From a virus, in IMG/VR virus record IMGVR_UViG_3300050021_000294, positions 1 through 60,288 of that record: DNA of 60,288 nt. One strand, written 5' to 3'. Position numbers and translations under genes: made by a program. Positions 16,919-25,567 of this stretch are shown here, one piece after another. Position 1 is the stretch's first letter. Each line of letters begins with the position of its first letter. The notes below the pieces were generated by a model. It saw only the letters and a list, made by a program, of their open reading frames with translations. It ran no database searches and was not told the DNA's origin.

Positions 16919-18293
16919 TACAGCATCTAATACAAATCTGAATGTAAGTGCTGCATTGTCTAATGCGATCAGTGCAGTACTGGCTCCCATATCCATCACA
17001 GAGTTTACTCTTGATGTACAGATCACCACACTCGATGATGCTGCCTATAGTTTTACTCCAGACTGGATTGATAAACTAACTATTACTCAATCATTTGCTG
17101 AGAATTTTGGTGATATTGTTATATTAGAATTTAAAGCAGCTCCAACTGATTATATGAAACTATTCGCCAATAGTAAGGGATTGCAAGTTGCTTTGAGAAT
17201 AGTCTATTATGATGCTCAATCAGCCCAACGCGTATTTACACCACCCCCGATTGCTAGAATATATAAAGCTATGTTGATGGATCCCCAAGATCTTTCAAAG
17301 AAGTACACAACTGGTTCACTCATGCCAACAGCATCGATGCCGAAGACCGAACAACATATTTCTACTCGTATTCCAACGAAGTTACGTTTAATTGAATCTG
17401 CGGTTTATACGATTCGTCAACAACAAGTTCATGGTATTTATAAAACTACAAAAATTGCAGATGTTATCTCTCACATTGCCCAAAGCTTTTCGATTAAACA
17501 ACTTTATATAATTCCACCAGATAACACGATGAAGTGGGATCATATTGTTATTCCCCCGGCTCAGGGAATTGATCAAATCTTCGACTTTCTTCAATACCAC
17601 CATGGTGTCTACATGAAGGGCATCGATTGGTATTTTACCAATAGTATCTTGTATGTATATCCAGCATATGAGAATAATCCAACTATTAAATACAAAGCTG
17701 ATATTTACAATGCCCCCTCGGGTAGTTATTCTGGTCTCCATTCCTATCACAATAGCGATCTTGCAAACAATAGACTTGGTATTGTTTCTACTACCAAAGT
17801 TAAAACATCTGATATTTCGAGACCCGCAGCTGAAAATGCCGGAAGTAACTTTAGTTTTGTTCGAGCCAGTTCTATTGTTGATAAGTTCGCAACAACAACA
17901 TCAAAAGGAACTTTTATCAACAACAATAATGCATTGACAGTTGGTACGACTATTAACCGAACTGCTAGCACGAATGCCAATAATCCTAGATATACAAAAA
18001 CCACTGATAATATTTTTGAAGAATCTTCAAAACTAGCAAAGTGGAGTGCTGTTCTAATAGAATGTGGATGGGGTCATGCTGTCCCATATCTACTCTATCC
18101 CGGTCACTCAATCCGATATCACTATGATAAGAATAGTGTTTTCACAACACAACAAGGTATTCTAGAACGAGTGGTCTATACCTTCAGTAGATCTCATCAA
18201 CTTACCAGTGGTTATACGTATTCTGGAAATGCCACATTAAATATACGGGCTGATTCTGACGTGACCAATGCGGTACAAACTCCAACTCTGTAA
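16911..18293 (+). CDS. Probable baseplate hub-like protein
   Basis: About 460 residues; ATG at 16911 overlaps the end of the previous gene, with GTG at 16893 as an alternative. The order of segments (an N-terminal strand pair DYMKLFANSKGLQVALRIVY, a helix TTKIADVISHIAQSFSIKQL, then FDFLQYHHGVYMKGIDWYF and ILYVYPAY) resembles gp27/gpD-type hub proteins, where a similar module helps form the trimeric ring under the tail tube. A Ser/Thr/Asn-rich region (about 290-370) looks flexible. The C-terminal strands (YLLYPGHSIRYHYD, GILERVVYTFSRSHQL) fit a second barrel. The hub identity is an inference; a virion role is likely. Confidence 0.6.
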   Translation: MSDTASNTNLNVSAALSNAISAVLAPISITEFTLDVQITTLDDAAYSFTPDWIDKLTITQSFAENFGDIVILEFKAAPTDYMKLFANSKGLQVALRIVYYDAQSAQRVFTPPPIARIYKAMLMDPQDLSKKYTTGSLMPTASMPKTEQHISTRIPTKLRLIESAVYTIRQQQVHGIYKTTKIADVISHIAQSFSIKQLYIIPPDNTMKWDHIVIPPAQGIDQIFDFLQYHHGVYMKGIDWYFTNSILYVYPAYENNPTIKYKADIYNAPSGSYSGLHSYHNSDLANNRLGIVSTTKVKTSDISRPAAENAGSNFSFVRASSIVDKFATTTSKGTFINNNNALTVGTTINRTASTNANNPRYTKTTDNIFEESSKLAKWSAVLIECGWGHAVPYLLYPGHSIRYHYDKNSVFTTQQGILERVVYTFSRSHQLTSGYTYSGNATLNIRADSDVTNAVQTPTL

Positions 18294-18404
18294 GTAAAAA
18301 AATACACAACGTCATTATACATATGTAATGGTTCATGGTGTTGGGTAATCCCCACACGTATGACATTCTACACCTTACCCATATGCCGCAGACAAGACAC
18401 CTCT

Positions 18405-18432
18405 CCAGGTCCTCCTGCAAGGGAGGACCTGG
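18405..18432. terminator. Bidirectional hairpin terminator
   Basis: Stem CCAGGTCCTCC (11 bp) with a 6-nt loop, between the converging hub-like gene (+) and the 383-residue gene (-). The rest of the 164-bp gap holds nothing recognised. Confidence 0.7.
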
Positions 18433-18457
18433 ATGGTCGTACAATATAGAATTTAAA

Positions 18458-19609
18458 TCATTTACTTTTTATCAAAAGTTCTTTTAGTATGTTTTGTATT
18501 ACCTGACTGGTTCTTGTGCTACGACAGTTTTGCCAAGGTCTCATAGCATAAACAATTGGGACATCTCGACGTAAGTTTGTATGTAAATTCTTGGTTCCAA
18601 TAAAATCTGGTTGTAATTGATAAGCACTAAGAAGAATATTGAGCCAGCGTATATCCTTAAGAGTTTCCATCCAGAAGTTCTGACGATGATCTTCGATTGA
18701 GATTGTGTTAATGAGTGTTTCCAAATATGTCGGAATATTATCATCGGACAATAATAGACTTTGTACTAATACCGAAGGGTTTATCACACCACCTTGACAT
18801 GCTGAAATAGCAGAAGATATTTCTCTTAATGCAATAGGTAATTCAGTTCCTTGAAACCCATATCTGGTATCACCAGCTATTGTAGCAAGACATTGCTTCG
18901 GATCTGTTATAAACCAGGTTGGTTGTGATAACATCATCCCATAAATATTTGCCAACCATAGATCTTGTAGATCTTGTAATAATGGAGTTACCACATATCG
19001 ATGTAGATATTCTGGTTGTGGTAGGACCTGATCGCTCGTTCGTAGAAAAGTAACATATTGCAATACCAATGCCACAACATCAATCGTCATAACGGCTCGG
19101 GTTGGTGGTTGTGATGAAAAAACAATCTGATCTTGATAGGTAGCAAAAGTAAGTTCTTGACTATCTATATCAACCAAACGTAGTGGTTTAACCGATTGCC
19201 ATTTATCCCATCCAAGATCGAATGGAAGATCATCTGGTGGATCTTGACATGTTACTGGAATAAAGAACTCTTCCGTATGTACAGCAGATCTACGAATCGC
19301 CATATCATAAAACGACAATCCGGTTGTTACCGCATCAAAAATAGCATTGAGTCCTGGTGCTGTATAGACTAATATATCAAAATAACAATCGGCATCATTG
19401 CTCTTGGATAGTAATGTGGGAATATCGGCATCAGCCAGGATTTTACGTAGCAATACAACGAGATTGCTTTCATAACCTGGTGCATTATCACTACGGTCTT
19501 GCTGCAGTACGCGACGTGTATTTAGCGTTTCGATATATTGTTTTAGATGAGGCATGACACGTGGTTTACTATTTACAAAGAGATAGTTCTCAATCCCTCT
19601 AAATAACAT
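18458..19609 (-). CDS. Probable virion (baseplate wedge-type) protein
   Basis: 383 residues, transcribed towards the tail operon. No motif of an enzyme. N-terminal helices (MPHLKQYIETLNTRRVL, LVVLLRKILADADIPTLLSK), a central alpha/beta part, and C-terminal helices. Overall composition and position next to hub and tail genes suggest a baseplate wedge or tail completion protein. Start at 19609 has only a weak ribosome binding site; an ATG at 19555 (MPHLKQ) is the alternative. Confidence 0.6.
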   Translation of the reverse strand: MLFRGIENYLFVNSKPRVMPHLKQYIETLNTRRVLQQDRSDNAPGYESNLVVLLRKILADADIPTLLSKSNDADCYFDILVYTAPGLNAIFDAVTTGLSFYDMAIRRSAVHTEEFFIPVTCQDPPDDLPFDLGWDKWQSVKPLRLVDIDSQELTFATYQDQIVFSSQPPTRAVMTIDVVALVLQYVTFLRTSDQVLPQPEYLHRYVVTPLLQDLQDLWLANIYGMMLSQPTWFITDPKQCLATIAGDTRYGFQGTELPIALREISSAISACQGGVINPSVLVQSLLLSDDNIPTYLETLINTISIEDHRQNFWMETLKDIRWLNILLSAYQLQPDFIGTKNLHTNLRRDVPIVYAMRPWQNCRSTRTSQVIQNILKELLIKSK

Positions 19610-19871
19610 CTTGTAAAACTTTCAGTTGGTTCATTTTTTACAATGAGCTAAAATGGTATGATCGAAGTATCCCACTTCGAGTACAATCCATCTAATTCTT
19701 TCCATAGAATGGACATCCCTTCAATTGATACCGATACTGAGTAGCTAATTATAAGACAAATAATTAATTACACACCCCTAATTATTATATGGGACATAAT
19801 CGCATTTCGAAAGAAATGTGTTTATGATAAACCCCACACATTATGCAAAAATTTCAATCTGCTTTTAGGTA

Positions 19872-19879
19872 TATATTAC
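19872..19879 (+). promoter_or_regulatory. Early promoter TATATTAC
   Basis: Exact match to the phiKZ early promoter consensus for the virion RNA polymerase, in the context GGTATATATTACCTAGTTG. It lies 180 bp before the chimallin-like gene with no other complete gene between. Confidence 0.8.
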
Positions 19880-19954
19880 CTAGTTGTAAGATCGAGAATT
19901 CCTGTTCTTGCAATTCGATAATGTGCAACCAAGCTGTCCATCCAACAGCTTTTC

Positions 19955-20047
19955 ATGACTACGAAGTTTATCGATTCTAAGTTTGGAGGAGAGCTACTCC
20001 GAATGACCAACTGTCTTTTCGTGTGCACGTTACTCTTGAAAGGTTGA
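19955..20047 (+). CDS. Possible 30-residue leader peptide
   Basis: ATG to TGA frame of 30 codons whose stop is four bases before the ATG of the chimallin-like gene, so ribosomes could re-initiate there. No ribosome binding site is visible before it, and the peptide (MTTKFIDSKFGGELLRMTNC and on) matches nothing known to me. It may be chance. Confidence 0.2.
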   Translation: MTTKFIDSKFGGELLRMTNCLFVCTLLLKG

Positions 20048-20051
20048 GTCC

Positions 20052-21659
20052 ATGGCTGTCAAATCACCTGATGCCGATATGAACATTCACCAGGCTACTT
20101 CTGGTGCTGAAACACAGAATGCTCCTGGCTATGCCATGAACACCTCCGGCGATAATCCGAACTTGTTCTCACTGATGAACAAGCTTGGTGTCGGCCAGAC
20201 GCTCGGTGTTGATATTGAGAAATACATCGAATCAGTCAAAGCCTGTTTCCAGAAAGATTCCAACAATCAGGTCATTGGCCAGATCGCCATTAAACGGTTG
20301 TCTGAACCCAATGGTGCTCATGCATTCATTTCCGGCGATGCTGTCATCATTCTGATGTTCGATGCCATGCTGCCGCATGACATGACGAATTTCATTCCAT
20401 CCAGCGACTATGGTTCGCGTGCGTTTGCGGCATTCAAGCGTGAGATTGCTCCAACAGCACGTTTGCTGCATGTCATTCTGATCCAGCCTGAGGATTATAC
20501 CCGCGCTCAGCAGATTGCCAGCTATATTCAGCTGAATCTCGCCATCGCCACCAACAGCTACGGTTCTGCAGAAAGCAACATCGCGCTGTTGAGCGGTCTG
20601 CAATATACCGTAGATCCCAATGTCGAAACGGCTCGTCAGTTCATCGAGCAGTACAGTCCCCACGCCGTGCAGCCGCGTATTGATATCGGCTTCACCGTCT
20701 ATGCCAAGACGCCTCGCCAGCCTGGTCGTCAGCTGGCACTTGAGGAATCGCGAGCCATCGCCGCCGTTGGTGCTTATGTGGAAATCTGGTTGCCGGAGAA
20801 CCAGAACTTCAACACTGGTCGTCCGAAGTATGCCGCAACCGTGCATATCACCAATATCACAGCAACTCTGCCGATTCCCGGCCTCATTCCGATGTGCATG
20901 GCTATCGCTGCCGACCAGTTCATCCAACAGGGCCGCTGGCTGCAGCCGTTCATGTCCTTTCAGAAGGGAAAAGTCAACCTCGGTAACTTGGACTTCGATC
21001 CGAACGATGCAAAGAAGTTGTGGTTTGCTCCTACCCCAGATGCTCTCTACAAGTGGGTTGGTGCCAACATGTATGTGCGGCCATGCTTGGCTGTCGATGT
21101 TGAAGAAGGCCAGTGCCGCATTCCTGCACTTGCGAACTATGGCGATATCGAATACACCAATGCAGTCTATGACCAGATCACCGCATTCTTTGGCCCGCTG
21201 CCACTGAATCGTTCTATTCCGCCGTTCACCATTATGGCACAGACGTTCTGTGGTCAGTATGGCGATCAGCGGAACACTGGTCGTCTGATGGATAGTCGGG
21301 ATATCGACTATCTGCAGCTGCTTGCTGCTGGTTCGCAGGATCCAAGTGCCCGACTGCTGTTGCAGTATAGCTCGGATCCAACACTGCGTGCTCGGGTGAT
21401 CTCTGAACGCACTGGTGGTACATTCAAGTCGTTGTATCGGACACGGATCTCCATCATCAATCCAGACATTCTCACGATGCTTGCTGGTGAGATCAAGAAG
21501 AAGGTGTCCATCGACGGTTCGTCGCAGAACAACCAGATCCTCAACACGCCATGGCTGAATGATATGATGGCTCAGTATCAGAACGCCAGCTTCAATACCT
21601 CAGCGCCACTCTCGCAGGCTGGCTATAACAACTATGGCAGTATGCGTTATGGCGTCTAA
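20052..21659 (+). CDS. chmA: Candidate phage nucleus shell protein (chimallin)
   Basis: 535 residues. In phiKZ-like phages chimallin self-assembles into the proteinaceous shell that encloses replicating phage DNA. The case here is contextual: an exact early promoter with a long leader directly upstream, the codon usage of a highly expressed gene (clearly richer in G/C than its neighbours), a length close to the 600-residue family, and the RNA polymerase beta-prime N gene about 1.3 kb downstream, as phiKZ gp54 lies next to gp55. The protein is soluble, alpha/beta, with extended N-terminal (about 1-35) and C-terminal (about 500-535, Asn/Ser/Tyr-rich) tails, fitting the linking arms of chimallin. 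GAAAGG precedes the ATG. I could not align it from memory, so a different abundant early or structural protein remains possible. Confidence 0.5.
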   Translation: MAVKSPDADMNIHQATSGAETQNAPGYAMNTSGDNPNLFSLMNKLGVGQTLGVDIEKYIESVKACFQKDSNNQVIGQIAIKRLSEPNGAHAFISGDAVIILMFDAMLPHDMTNFIPSSDYGSRAFAAFKREIAPTARLLHVILIQPEDYTRAQQIASYIQLNLAIATNSYGSAESNIALLSGLQYTVDPNVETARQFIEQYSPHAVQPRIDIGFTVYAKTPRQPGRQLALEESRAIAAVGAYVEIWLPENQNFNTGRPKYAATVHITNITATLPIPGLIPMCMAIAADQFIQQGRWLQPFMSFQKGKVNLGNLDFDPNDAKKLWFAPTPDALYKWVGANMYVRPCLAVDVEEGQCRIPALANYGDIEYTNAVYDQITAFFGPLPLNRSIPPFTIMAQTFCGQYGDQRNTGRLMDSRDIDYLQLLAAGSQDPSARLLLQYSSDPTLRARVISERTGGTFKSLYRTRISIINPDILTMLAGEIKKKVSIDGSSQNNQILNTPWLNDMMAQYQNASFNTSAPLSQAGYNNYGSMRYGV

Positions 21660-21662
21660 CGA

Positions 21663-21780
21663 AGTTAACCGAGATCTACTTAGATCTCGCTCGAGCTCAC
21701 AATCAAAGATTGTGAAGTTAACCACGATCTAAGTAGATCGTGTTCGAGCTTATCTGATCTTTGATCAGATAAGGTTAACT
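21663..21780 (+). repeat. Double-hairpin AGTTAAC modules, copies B and C
   Basis: Two consecutive modules right after the chimallin-like gene, bounded by AGTTAACC (21663), AGTTAACC (21716) and GGTTAACT (21773). Module B: stem CGAGATCT with loop ACTT, linker CTCGAGC, stem TCACAATC with loop AAA. Module C: stem CACGATCT with loop AAGT, linker TTCGAGC, stem TTATCTGATC with loop TTT. Stem bases differ between modules yet stay paired. The loops of B are complementary to those of C (ACTT/AAGT, AAA/TTT), and the outer AGTTAACC and GGTTAACT can also pair. Related to copy A at 1660. Function unknown. Confidence 0.7.
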
Positions 21781-21795
21781 GACTATCGGCTAACA

Positions 21796-21831
21796 CAACT
21801 AGCGTTATGGGTTACACCATAACGCTAGTTG
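21796..21831 (+). terminator. Hairpin terminator
   Basis: Perfect 15-bp stem (CAACTAGCGTTATGG, 6-nt loop, complement) after the double-hairpin modules, ending the chimallin-like transcript. Confidence 0.7.
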
Positions 21832-21875
21832 GGCTACCGTATCATCAATGCATACAAACAAATTGAGATCCCTCC

Positions 21876-22214
21876 ATGTCAGATAAAGAAACACCTCCTA
21901 CATTTCACTGGCTGTTGGCAGAACTTGGTGTTCAGACAACAGATATCTTTGATGTTCGTGGAGCATCTAGTTTGGTATATTCCATCATCAAACGGGATGG
22001 TGTTATCCTCGAACAACGTCATGAAATCATCGCGGGTGAACTATATCCGCTGTTTCCCGGTAGCCTCTCTATCGAGAAATGCGAATCTATTATGTCGAGA
22101 CTGTTGGATTCCAATTGGTCGATGACGGATGTTGCAAAATTTGTGGATGTGCCCCAGTCAGCAGTGCGTCGGTTTTTAACAAAAAATATACTGGGAAAAA
22201 TGCCTCCGGTGTAA
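21876..22214 (+). CDS. Small protein with C-terminal HTH-like segment
   Basis: 112 residues. The C-terminal part (about 80-108, NWSMTDVAKFVDVPQSAVRR) has the helix-turn-helix pattern of a DNA-binding protein, with Ala at the second position of the turn region and a recognition-like helix. The N-terminal half has no known motif. It lies between the chimallin-like and polymerase genes, where a regulator of transcription would be plausible, but this is inference. GAGATCC stands before the ATG as a modest ribosome binding site. Confidence 0.65.
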   Translation: MSDKETPPTFHWLLAELGVQTTDIFDVRGASSLVYSIIKRDGVILEQRHEIIAGELYPLFPGSLSIEKCESIMSRLLDSNWSMTDVAKFVDVPQSAVRRFLTKNILGKMPPV

Positions 22215-22272
22215 TTTATAACCACCATCTACCATATTGTGGAAGAAGCAATACCAGCATTTCTTGATTTTT

Positions 22273-22288
22273 ACTCAATTAATTGAGT
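22273..22288 (+). terminator. Small palindrome, possible terminator
   Basis: ACTCAATTAATTGAGT is a perfect 16-bp palindrome about 60 nt after the preceding stop, within a 224-bp gap that otherwise shows nothing I can name. Confidence 0.35.
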
Positions 22289-22438
22289 GGAATGAAAAAT
22301 GGGTGCTACTTCAAATAAACATGCGCCCATTCTTGCAATGGCCATGTGTCGTTAACAGAATTCTCCATAAGGTTACTTGGCCGCATCCGGAAGGTGGTGT
22401 TGTGGAGAGTGCCCATAGAGAGTAATCGGGAGGCCCGC

Positions 22439-22900
22439 GTGTTTAATCACGAAATCCTTGAGACGATCTTGGGTGAAGTGCGTGCAGGTAATAGTGAAAT
22501 AAAGTCACTAAAACTTGAAGTGTGTTCAATCAGACAGGAGCTACACGTTATGAGTGAATCTGTTGCCCAGGCCCAAGCCGATCTTCTCGCCAAGGTCACC
22601 ACGCTCTCTGGTGATGTTCAGCTGCTCGCTATCGGCGTTTCCAGCGCTCTCACGGGGTTTGCTTCTCTCACTTCGCAGGTCGCAACTCTGACTACCGAAC
22701 TTGCGGCAGCTCAGGCAGCCGGTAACACCATCGACGTGAGCGCCACACTCGCCTCGCTTTCTGCCATCGACGCCACCGTCAACGATGTCGTGGCATCCAT
22801 CAATACAACCTTGGCTCCGGTCGCCACCACTCCGGCACCAACTCCTGCTCCGACCGACGCTCCGGTGGCTGTCGATCCGACTTCGGCACCAGCCGCCTGA
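22439..22900 (+). CDS. Coiled-coil protein with Ala/Pro-rich tail
   Basis: Start is a GTG with a strong GGGAGG 5 nt upstream; an ATG at 22550 behind AGGAG is the alternative and would give 116 residues. The longer form is favoured because the extra part (EILETILGEVRAGNSEIKSL) continues the heptad pattern. The rest is Ala/Thr/Leu-rich coiled coil (about 40-120), ending in a Pro/Thr/Ala tail (APVATTPAPTPAPTDAPVAV). The codon composition changes to G/C-rich from about 22550. Small proteins of this look are common in jumbo phages and in some bacteria; no function is known to me. Confidence 0.6.
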   Translation: MFNHEILETILGEVRAGNSEIKSLKLEVCSIRQELHVMSESVAQAQADLLAKVTTLSGDVQLLAIGVSSALTGFASLTSQVATLTTELAAAQAAGNTIDVSATLASLSAIDATVNDVVASINTTLAPVATTPAPTPAPTDAPVAVDPTSAPAA

Positions 22901-22936
22901 TCATTCAGGAAGCTCGCTAACGCACTATCCTGTTAG

Positions 22937-22970
22937 GAGCGATGATGTGCCAATTGGCACATCATCGCTC
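22937..22970 (+). terminator. Hairpin terminator
   Basis: Perfect 15-bp stem (GAGCGATGATGTGCC, loop AATT, complement) followed by TTT. It contains ATG codons in frame with the next gene at 22942, which are therefore unlikely to be real starts. Confidence 0.75.
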
Positions 22971-23001
22971 TTTACACTCCAACAATCTGGAGGATAATGA
23001 T

Positions 23002-24492
23002 TTGGATAACGATCCTATCATACCACCTCACCATGTGTTCATCGATAACTATCTCAATCTCATTGATCTTGATGCGATGTTTGCTAAATCACCAGACGCC
23101 ATCATTCTGAATAAGATTGATGCTTCTGCACCAGACTATGTGAAGTTGCGTAACAGTCGAGTGTTTGCCAGAGCTGGTGCTCTTAATTTCATTGCTCATT
23201 GTGATTGTGGTACCATTTCTGGTAATCTTAACATCGGTCAAGAATGTTCACTTTGTAAGACCAAATGCACTCTCGATTTCAGTTCTTCTGAACAACTCGA
23301 ACATAACACTTGGTTTAGTATTCCATCAGTACTTCCTGGAATATTACATCCAATTGCTTATATTGTATTATCTAATTGGTTATCACGAAAAAGCAGTATC
23401 GATTGGACACCGAGGAATGGTGCCACGAACTATCTCGATATTATTATTGATGCCAGTGAGGATTTGCCGCCAGAACTCCATGGTATCGTATTGGGACGCG
23501 GACATGCCTATCTCTATGAGAATTTCGATGAATTGATGTCGCAATTCTTGAACTATTTCCGCAATGTCAACAAAAAGCCGGCTTCTGCTAAGAAGAACAA
23601 TGCTGATTATATCGAACAGTTTGTTCTCAACTATCGAAGTGTAATATTCTGTACAAAACTACCAGTCATGTCAAATGTGCTACATTCGATTACCTCGTCG
23701 GATGGTGGAGCCAAGAGTCGACAGTATGCGGATGTCAGTCTTCAAGTCATCATGGATGCTGCAACTGATTTGCGACATGTTGAAGAAACCACGGTGCGAA
23801 CTCGACCAAGAGCCGTATCTGAGATCGTTCATCGGATCTATAAGACGTATATTACTTATATCGTCGATATCGCCAAGACACGATTGAGTAGTAAGAACTC
23901 TTTGATTCGCGGACACATACTTGGAACTCGGTTGCATTTCTCCTTGAGAACTGTGATCATTCCCCATATGGATCGCTATGATGAACTTTATTTTCCTTGG
24001 GGGGTCACAGTCAATCTGCTTAAGTTACATATCGTTGGTCGTCTCGTGCGCCAGCATGGGTTATCTATCGGCGAAGCCATGAATCGTCATGTTAAGTCAC
24101 TGTTGTGTCATGATCCAATGATTGATCGGGTCATGAAAGATCTGATAAATGAATGTAAACCAGATTTCCCAGGCCTTCCTATCCTTTTCGGACGAAACCC
24201 GAGCTTGCGTCGTGGGGCGATGTCTTTATTCTATATGACCAGAGTTAAACCAGAGCTTGAAGATAAGACTATCAATATTTCGACTTTGACGATCGGCGCT
24301 CCAAATGCAGATTTCGATGGTGACGCCATGAATGGTATTCTGCTGACCGAGATGGATGCGGCCCGTGCCTATCATGTGTTGCATCCATCCCAGCGCATTC
24401 GATCAACCAATGAAAGTTCCATCAGCACAGATATCACACTCCCAAAACAGAGCCTTGCCGTTCTAAACAACTTCCTCCAATTAGTCGACTGA
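23002..24492 (+). CDS. RNA polymerase beta-prime subunit, N-terminal half
   Basis: Catalytic half of a split phage multisubunit RNA polymerase. NADFDGD at residues 435-441 carries the three Asp that hold the catalytic magnesium. Residues 67-85 (CDCG then CSLC) have the spacing C-x-C-x12-C-x2-C, identical to the bacterial beta-prime zinc-binding domain. RGHILGTRLHFSLRTVIIPH fits the RxxLxGKR.DfSgRtVI conserved segment. The frame stops soon after the catalytic loop, as in phiKZ gp55 (non-virion polymerase) or gp180 (virion polymerase); closeness to the chimallin-like gene favours gp55. The start is taken as TTG at 23002, with GGAGG 7 nt upstream, because the ATG at 22942 is inside a terminator hairpin. 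Confidence 0.92.
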   Translation: MDNDPIIPPHHVFIDNYLNLIDLDAMFAKSPDAIILNKIDASAPDYVKLRNSRVFARAGALNFIAHCDCGTISGNLNIGQECSLCKTKCTLDFSSSEQLEHNTWFSIPSVLPGILHPIAYIVLSNWLSRKSSIDWTPRNGATNYLDIIIDASEDLPPELHGIVLGRGHAYLYENFDELMSQFLNYFRNVNKKPASAKKNNADYIEQFVLNYRSVIFCTKLPVMSNVLHSITSSDGGAKSRQYADVSLQVIMDAATDLRHVEETTVRTRPRAVSEIVHRIYKTYITYIVDIAKTRLSSKNSLIRGHILGTRLHFSLRTVIIPHMDRYDELYFPWGVTVNLLKLHIVGRLVRQHGLSIGEAMNRHVKSLLCHDPMIDRVMKDLINECKPDFPGLPILFGRNPSLRRGAMSLFYMTRVKPELEDKTINISTLTIGAPNADFDGDAMNGILLTEMDAARAYHVLHPSQRIRSTNESSISTDITLPKQSLAVLNNFLQLVD

Positions 24493-24555
24493 ATATAAGT
24501 GGGGTGTTGTAATGACATCCCATCTATTCTTCTCATCTGTTAAAGGAACAAATCT

Positions 24556-24978
24556 ATGACATATCGTATCTCACGGAGCCCCGAAAGTACTATGTGTTTG
24601 TGGGATGAGCGTGAAGTTATCCCATCGGATCATACCAATGTCCGTGAAGCAACAGAAGACGAAGTTGCCCGAATCAAAGCTGCAATGACTCTGAGGTATC
24701 TATTACTCAACGAGCCGCTTGGTTACATTGCAGTAACAACCGATACAGACATCTATCTGGTTGGACCCTTTGAGTCCTATGATGCAGCAGCAGAATATCC
24801 TGCTAAGGTAGATGTTACAACATTGGTTGGTGACGATGACTGGAAATGTGTCACTCTCACCAATACATTCGGTCTTCGTATCGTAACGCCTCCCGATCCC
24901 AAAACACTCCAGGCAGCTCTTCTGGAAACCGCGTCTATTCTTTACTGCCATGACAACACAAAAGGAATTGACACCTGA
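24556..24978 (+). CDS. Unknown small protein
   Basis: 140 residues; AAAGGAAC precedes the ATG at good distance. Not recognised. Alpha/beta with a strand pair PLGYIAVTTDTDIYLVGPF and a second half rich in Thr/Val; no transmembrane segment. First of a run of small co-directional genes after the polymerase gene; its end overlaps the next short gene by 29 bp. Confidence 0.6.
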   Translation: MTYRISRSPESTMCLWDEREVIPSDHTNVREATEDEVARIKAAMTLRYLLLNEPLGYIAVTTDTDIYLVGPFESYDAAAEYPAKVDVTTLVGDDDWKCVTLTNTFGLRIVTPPDPKTLQAALLETASILYCHDNTKGIDT

Positions 24979-25126
24979 CGATGCTTTTCTGATCAGTGAA
25001 GAAGCAGCCGCACGGATGGCAAAGACTGATAACATTGAATGCAAGGTCACTGTTCGATATGATGCGAAGGGCATTCCCCCAGCATCTATCTATCCAGATG
25101 ACTACAATAACAATCCTGTAAAGTAA
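24950..25126 (+). CDS. Short unknown protein (58 residues)
   Basis: ATG to TAA frame overlapping the preceding gene by 29 bp. Acidic, soluble-looking (KELTPDDAFLISEEAAARMA), with a Pro/Asp/Asn-rich end. No clear ribosome binding site, so expression would rely on coupling to the previous gene. A terminator hairpin follows soon after the stop, supporting that it is the last gene of a transcript. Confidence 0.45.
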   Translation: MTTQKELTPDDAFLISEEAAARMAKTDNIECKVTVRYDAKGIPPASIYPDDYNNNPVK

Positions 25127-25147
25127 ACGTCACTACCATAAGTCATG

Positions 25148-25169
25148 TGGGTGGGGTCATTCCCACCCA
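25148..25169 (+). terminator. Hairpin terminator
   Basis: Stem TGGGTGGG / CCCACCCA with loop GTCATT, 21 nt after the stop at 25126. Confidence 0.55.
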
Positions 25170-25195
25170 TATTTCACCAAAATGGAGAATCTAAA

Positions 25196-25567
25196 ATGGC
25201 AATACGTGATCCAAAAGACCTTCGTCTCTCTGGTGGTAATGGTTATGTCGAGACATTTATCGCCGATACTTTGACCAGAAATCCCGATCGTGAACAATGC
25301 ATTCAACTTGTGGCATGTGTTATGTCGGCACTTGCCAACCATCTACAAACAGATGAAATTGAGTTGATGACAAGAGTTGCCAATATCAGCAGTGAACCTC
25401 CTCACACTACCGAATATTCGGCATTTAAAACATCAATTGCGCATCTGTTAAATACAGCAGCCCGACAGACAAATGCCCTGTTTGTCGATTTGAATGATCG
25501 TGTCAAACAACTCGAAATCTCCAAGTCTAAGAAAAAGAAGAAGAAATCTGATGGAAAAAAGTCTTAA
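25196..25567 (+). CDS. Unknown protein with Lys-rich tail
   Basis: 123 residues from the ATG at 25196, which has GGAG 8 nt upstream (the open frame reaches back to 25145). Helical middle (CIQLVACVMSALANHLQ) and a C-terminal tail of nearly uninterrupted lysines and serines (about 108-123), likely to contact nucleic acid or act as a localisation tag. No family recognised. Its end overlaps the start of the next, apparently frameshifted, gene. Confidence 0.65.
   Translation: MAIRDPKDLRLSGGNGYVETFIADTLTRNPDREQCIQLVACVMSALANHLQTDEIELMTRVANISSEPPHTTEYSAFKTSIAHLLNTAARQTNALFVDLNDRVKQLEISKSKKKKKKSDGKKS

Larger units (their letters stand above)
19610..20051 (+). other. Long leader region before the chimallin-like gene
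   Basis: 442 bp without a firm gene. The first part holds a short hairpin (CGAAGT / ACTTCG, about 19664-19680) and A+T-rich sequence; an early promoter lies at 19872. The remaining 170 nt would be an unusually long 5' leader. It includes a 30-codon frame from 19955 to a stop at 20047, four bases before the next ATG. The long leader is consistent with strong, regulated early expression. Confidence 0.5.

Noticed and set aside
20232-20927. 231-residue minus-strand frame inside the chimallin-like gene
   Set aside because: Antisense shadow produced by G/C-rich codon bias; the plus-strand frame has promoter, ribosome site and terminator.
21741-21750. GTTCGAGC resembling a tRNA T-loop
   Set aside because: The surrounding hairpins have 8-10 bp stems and no acceptor or anticodon arm; it belongs to the double-hairpin module. 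No tRNA gene was found in the gaps between genes.
22942-23001. ATG at 22942 as the start of the beta-prime N gene
   Set aside because: It lies within the perfect terminator hairpin 22937-22970; the TTG at 23002 has a GGAGG at proper spacing.
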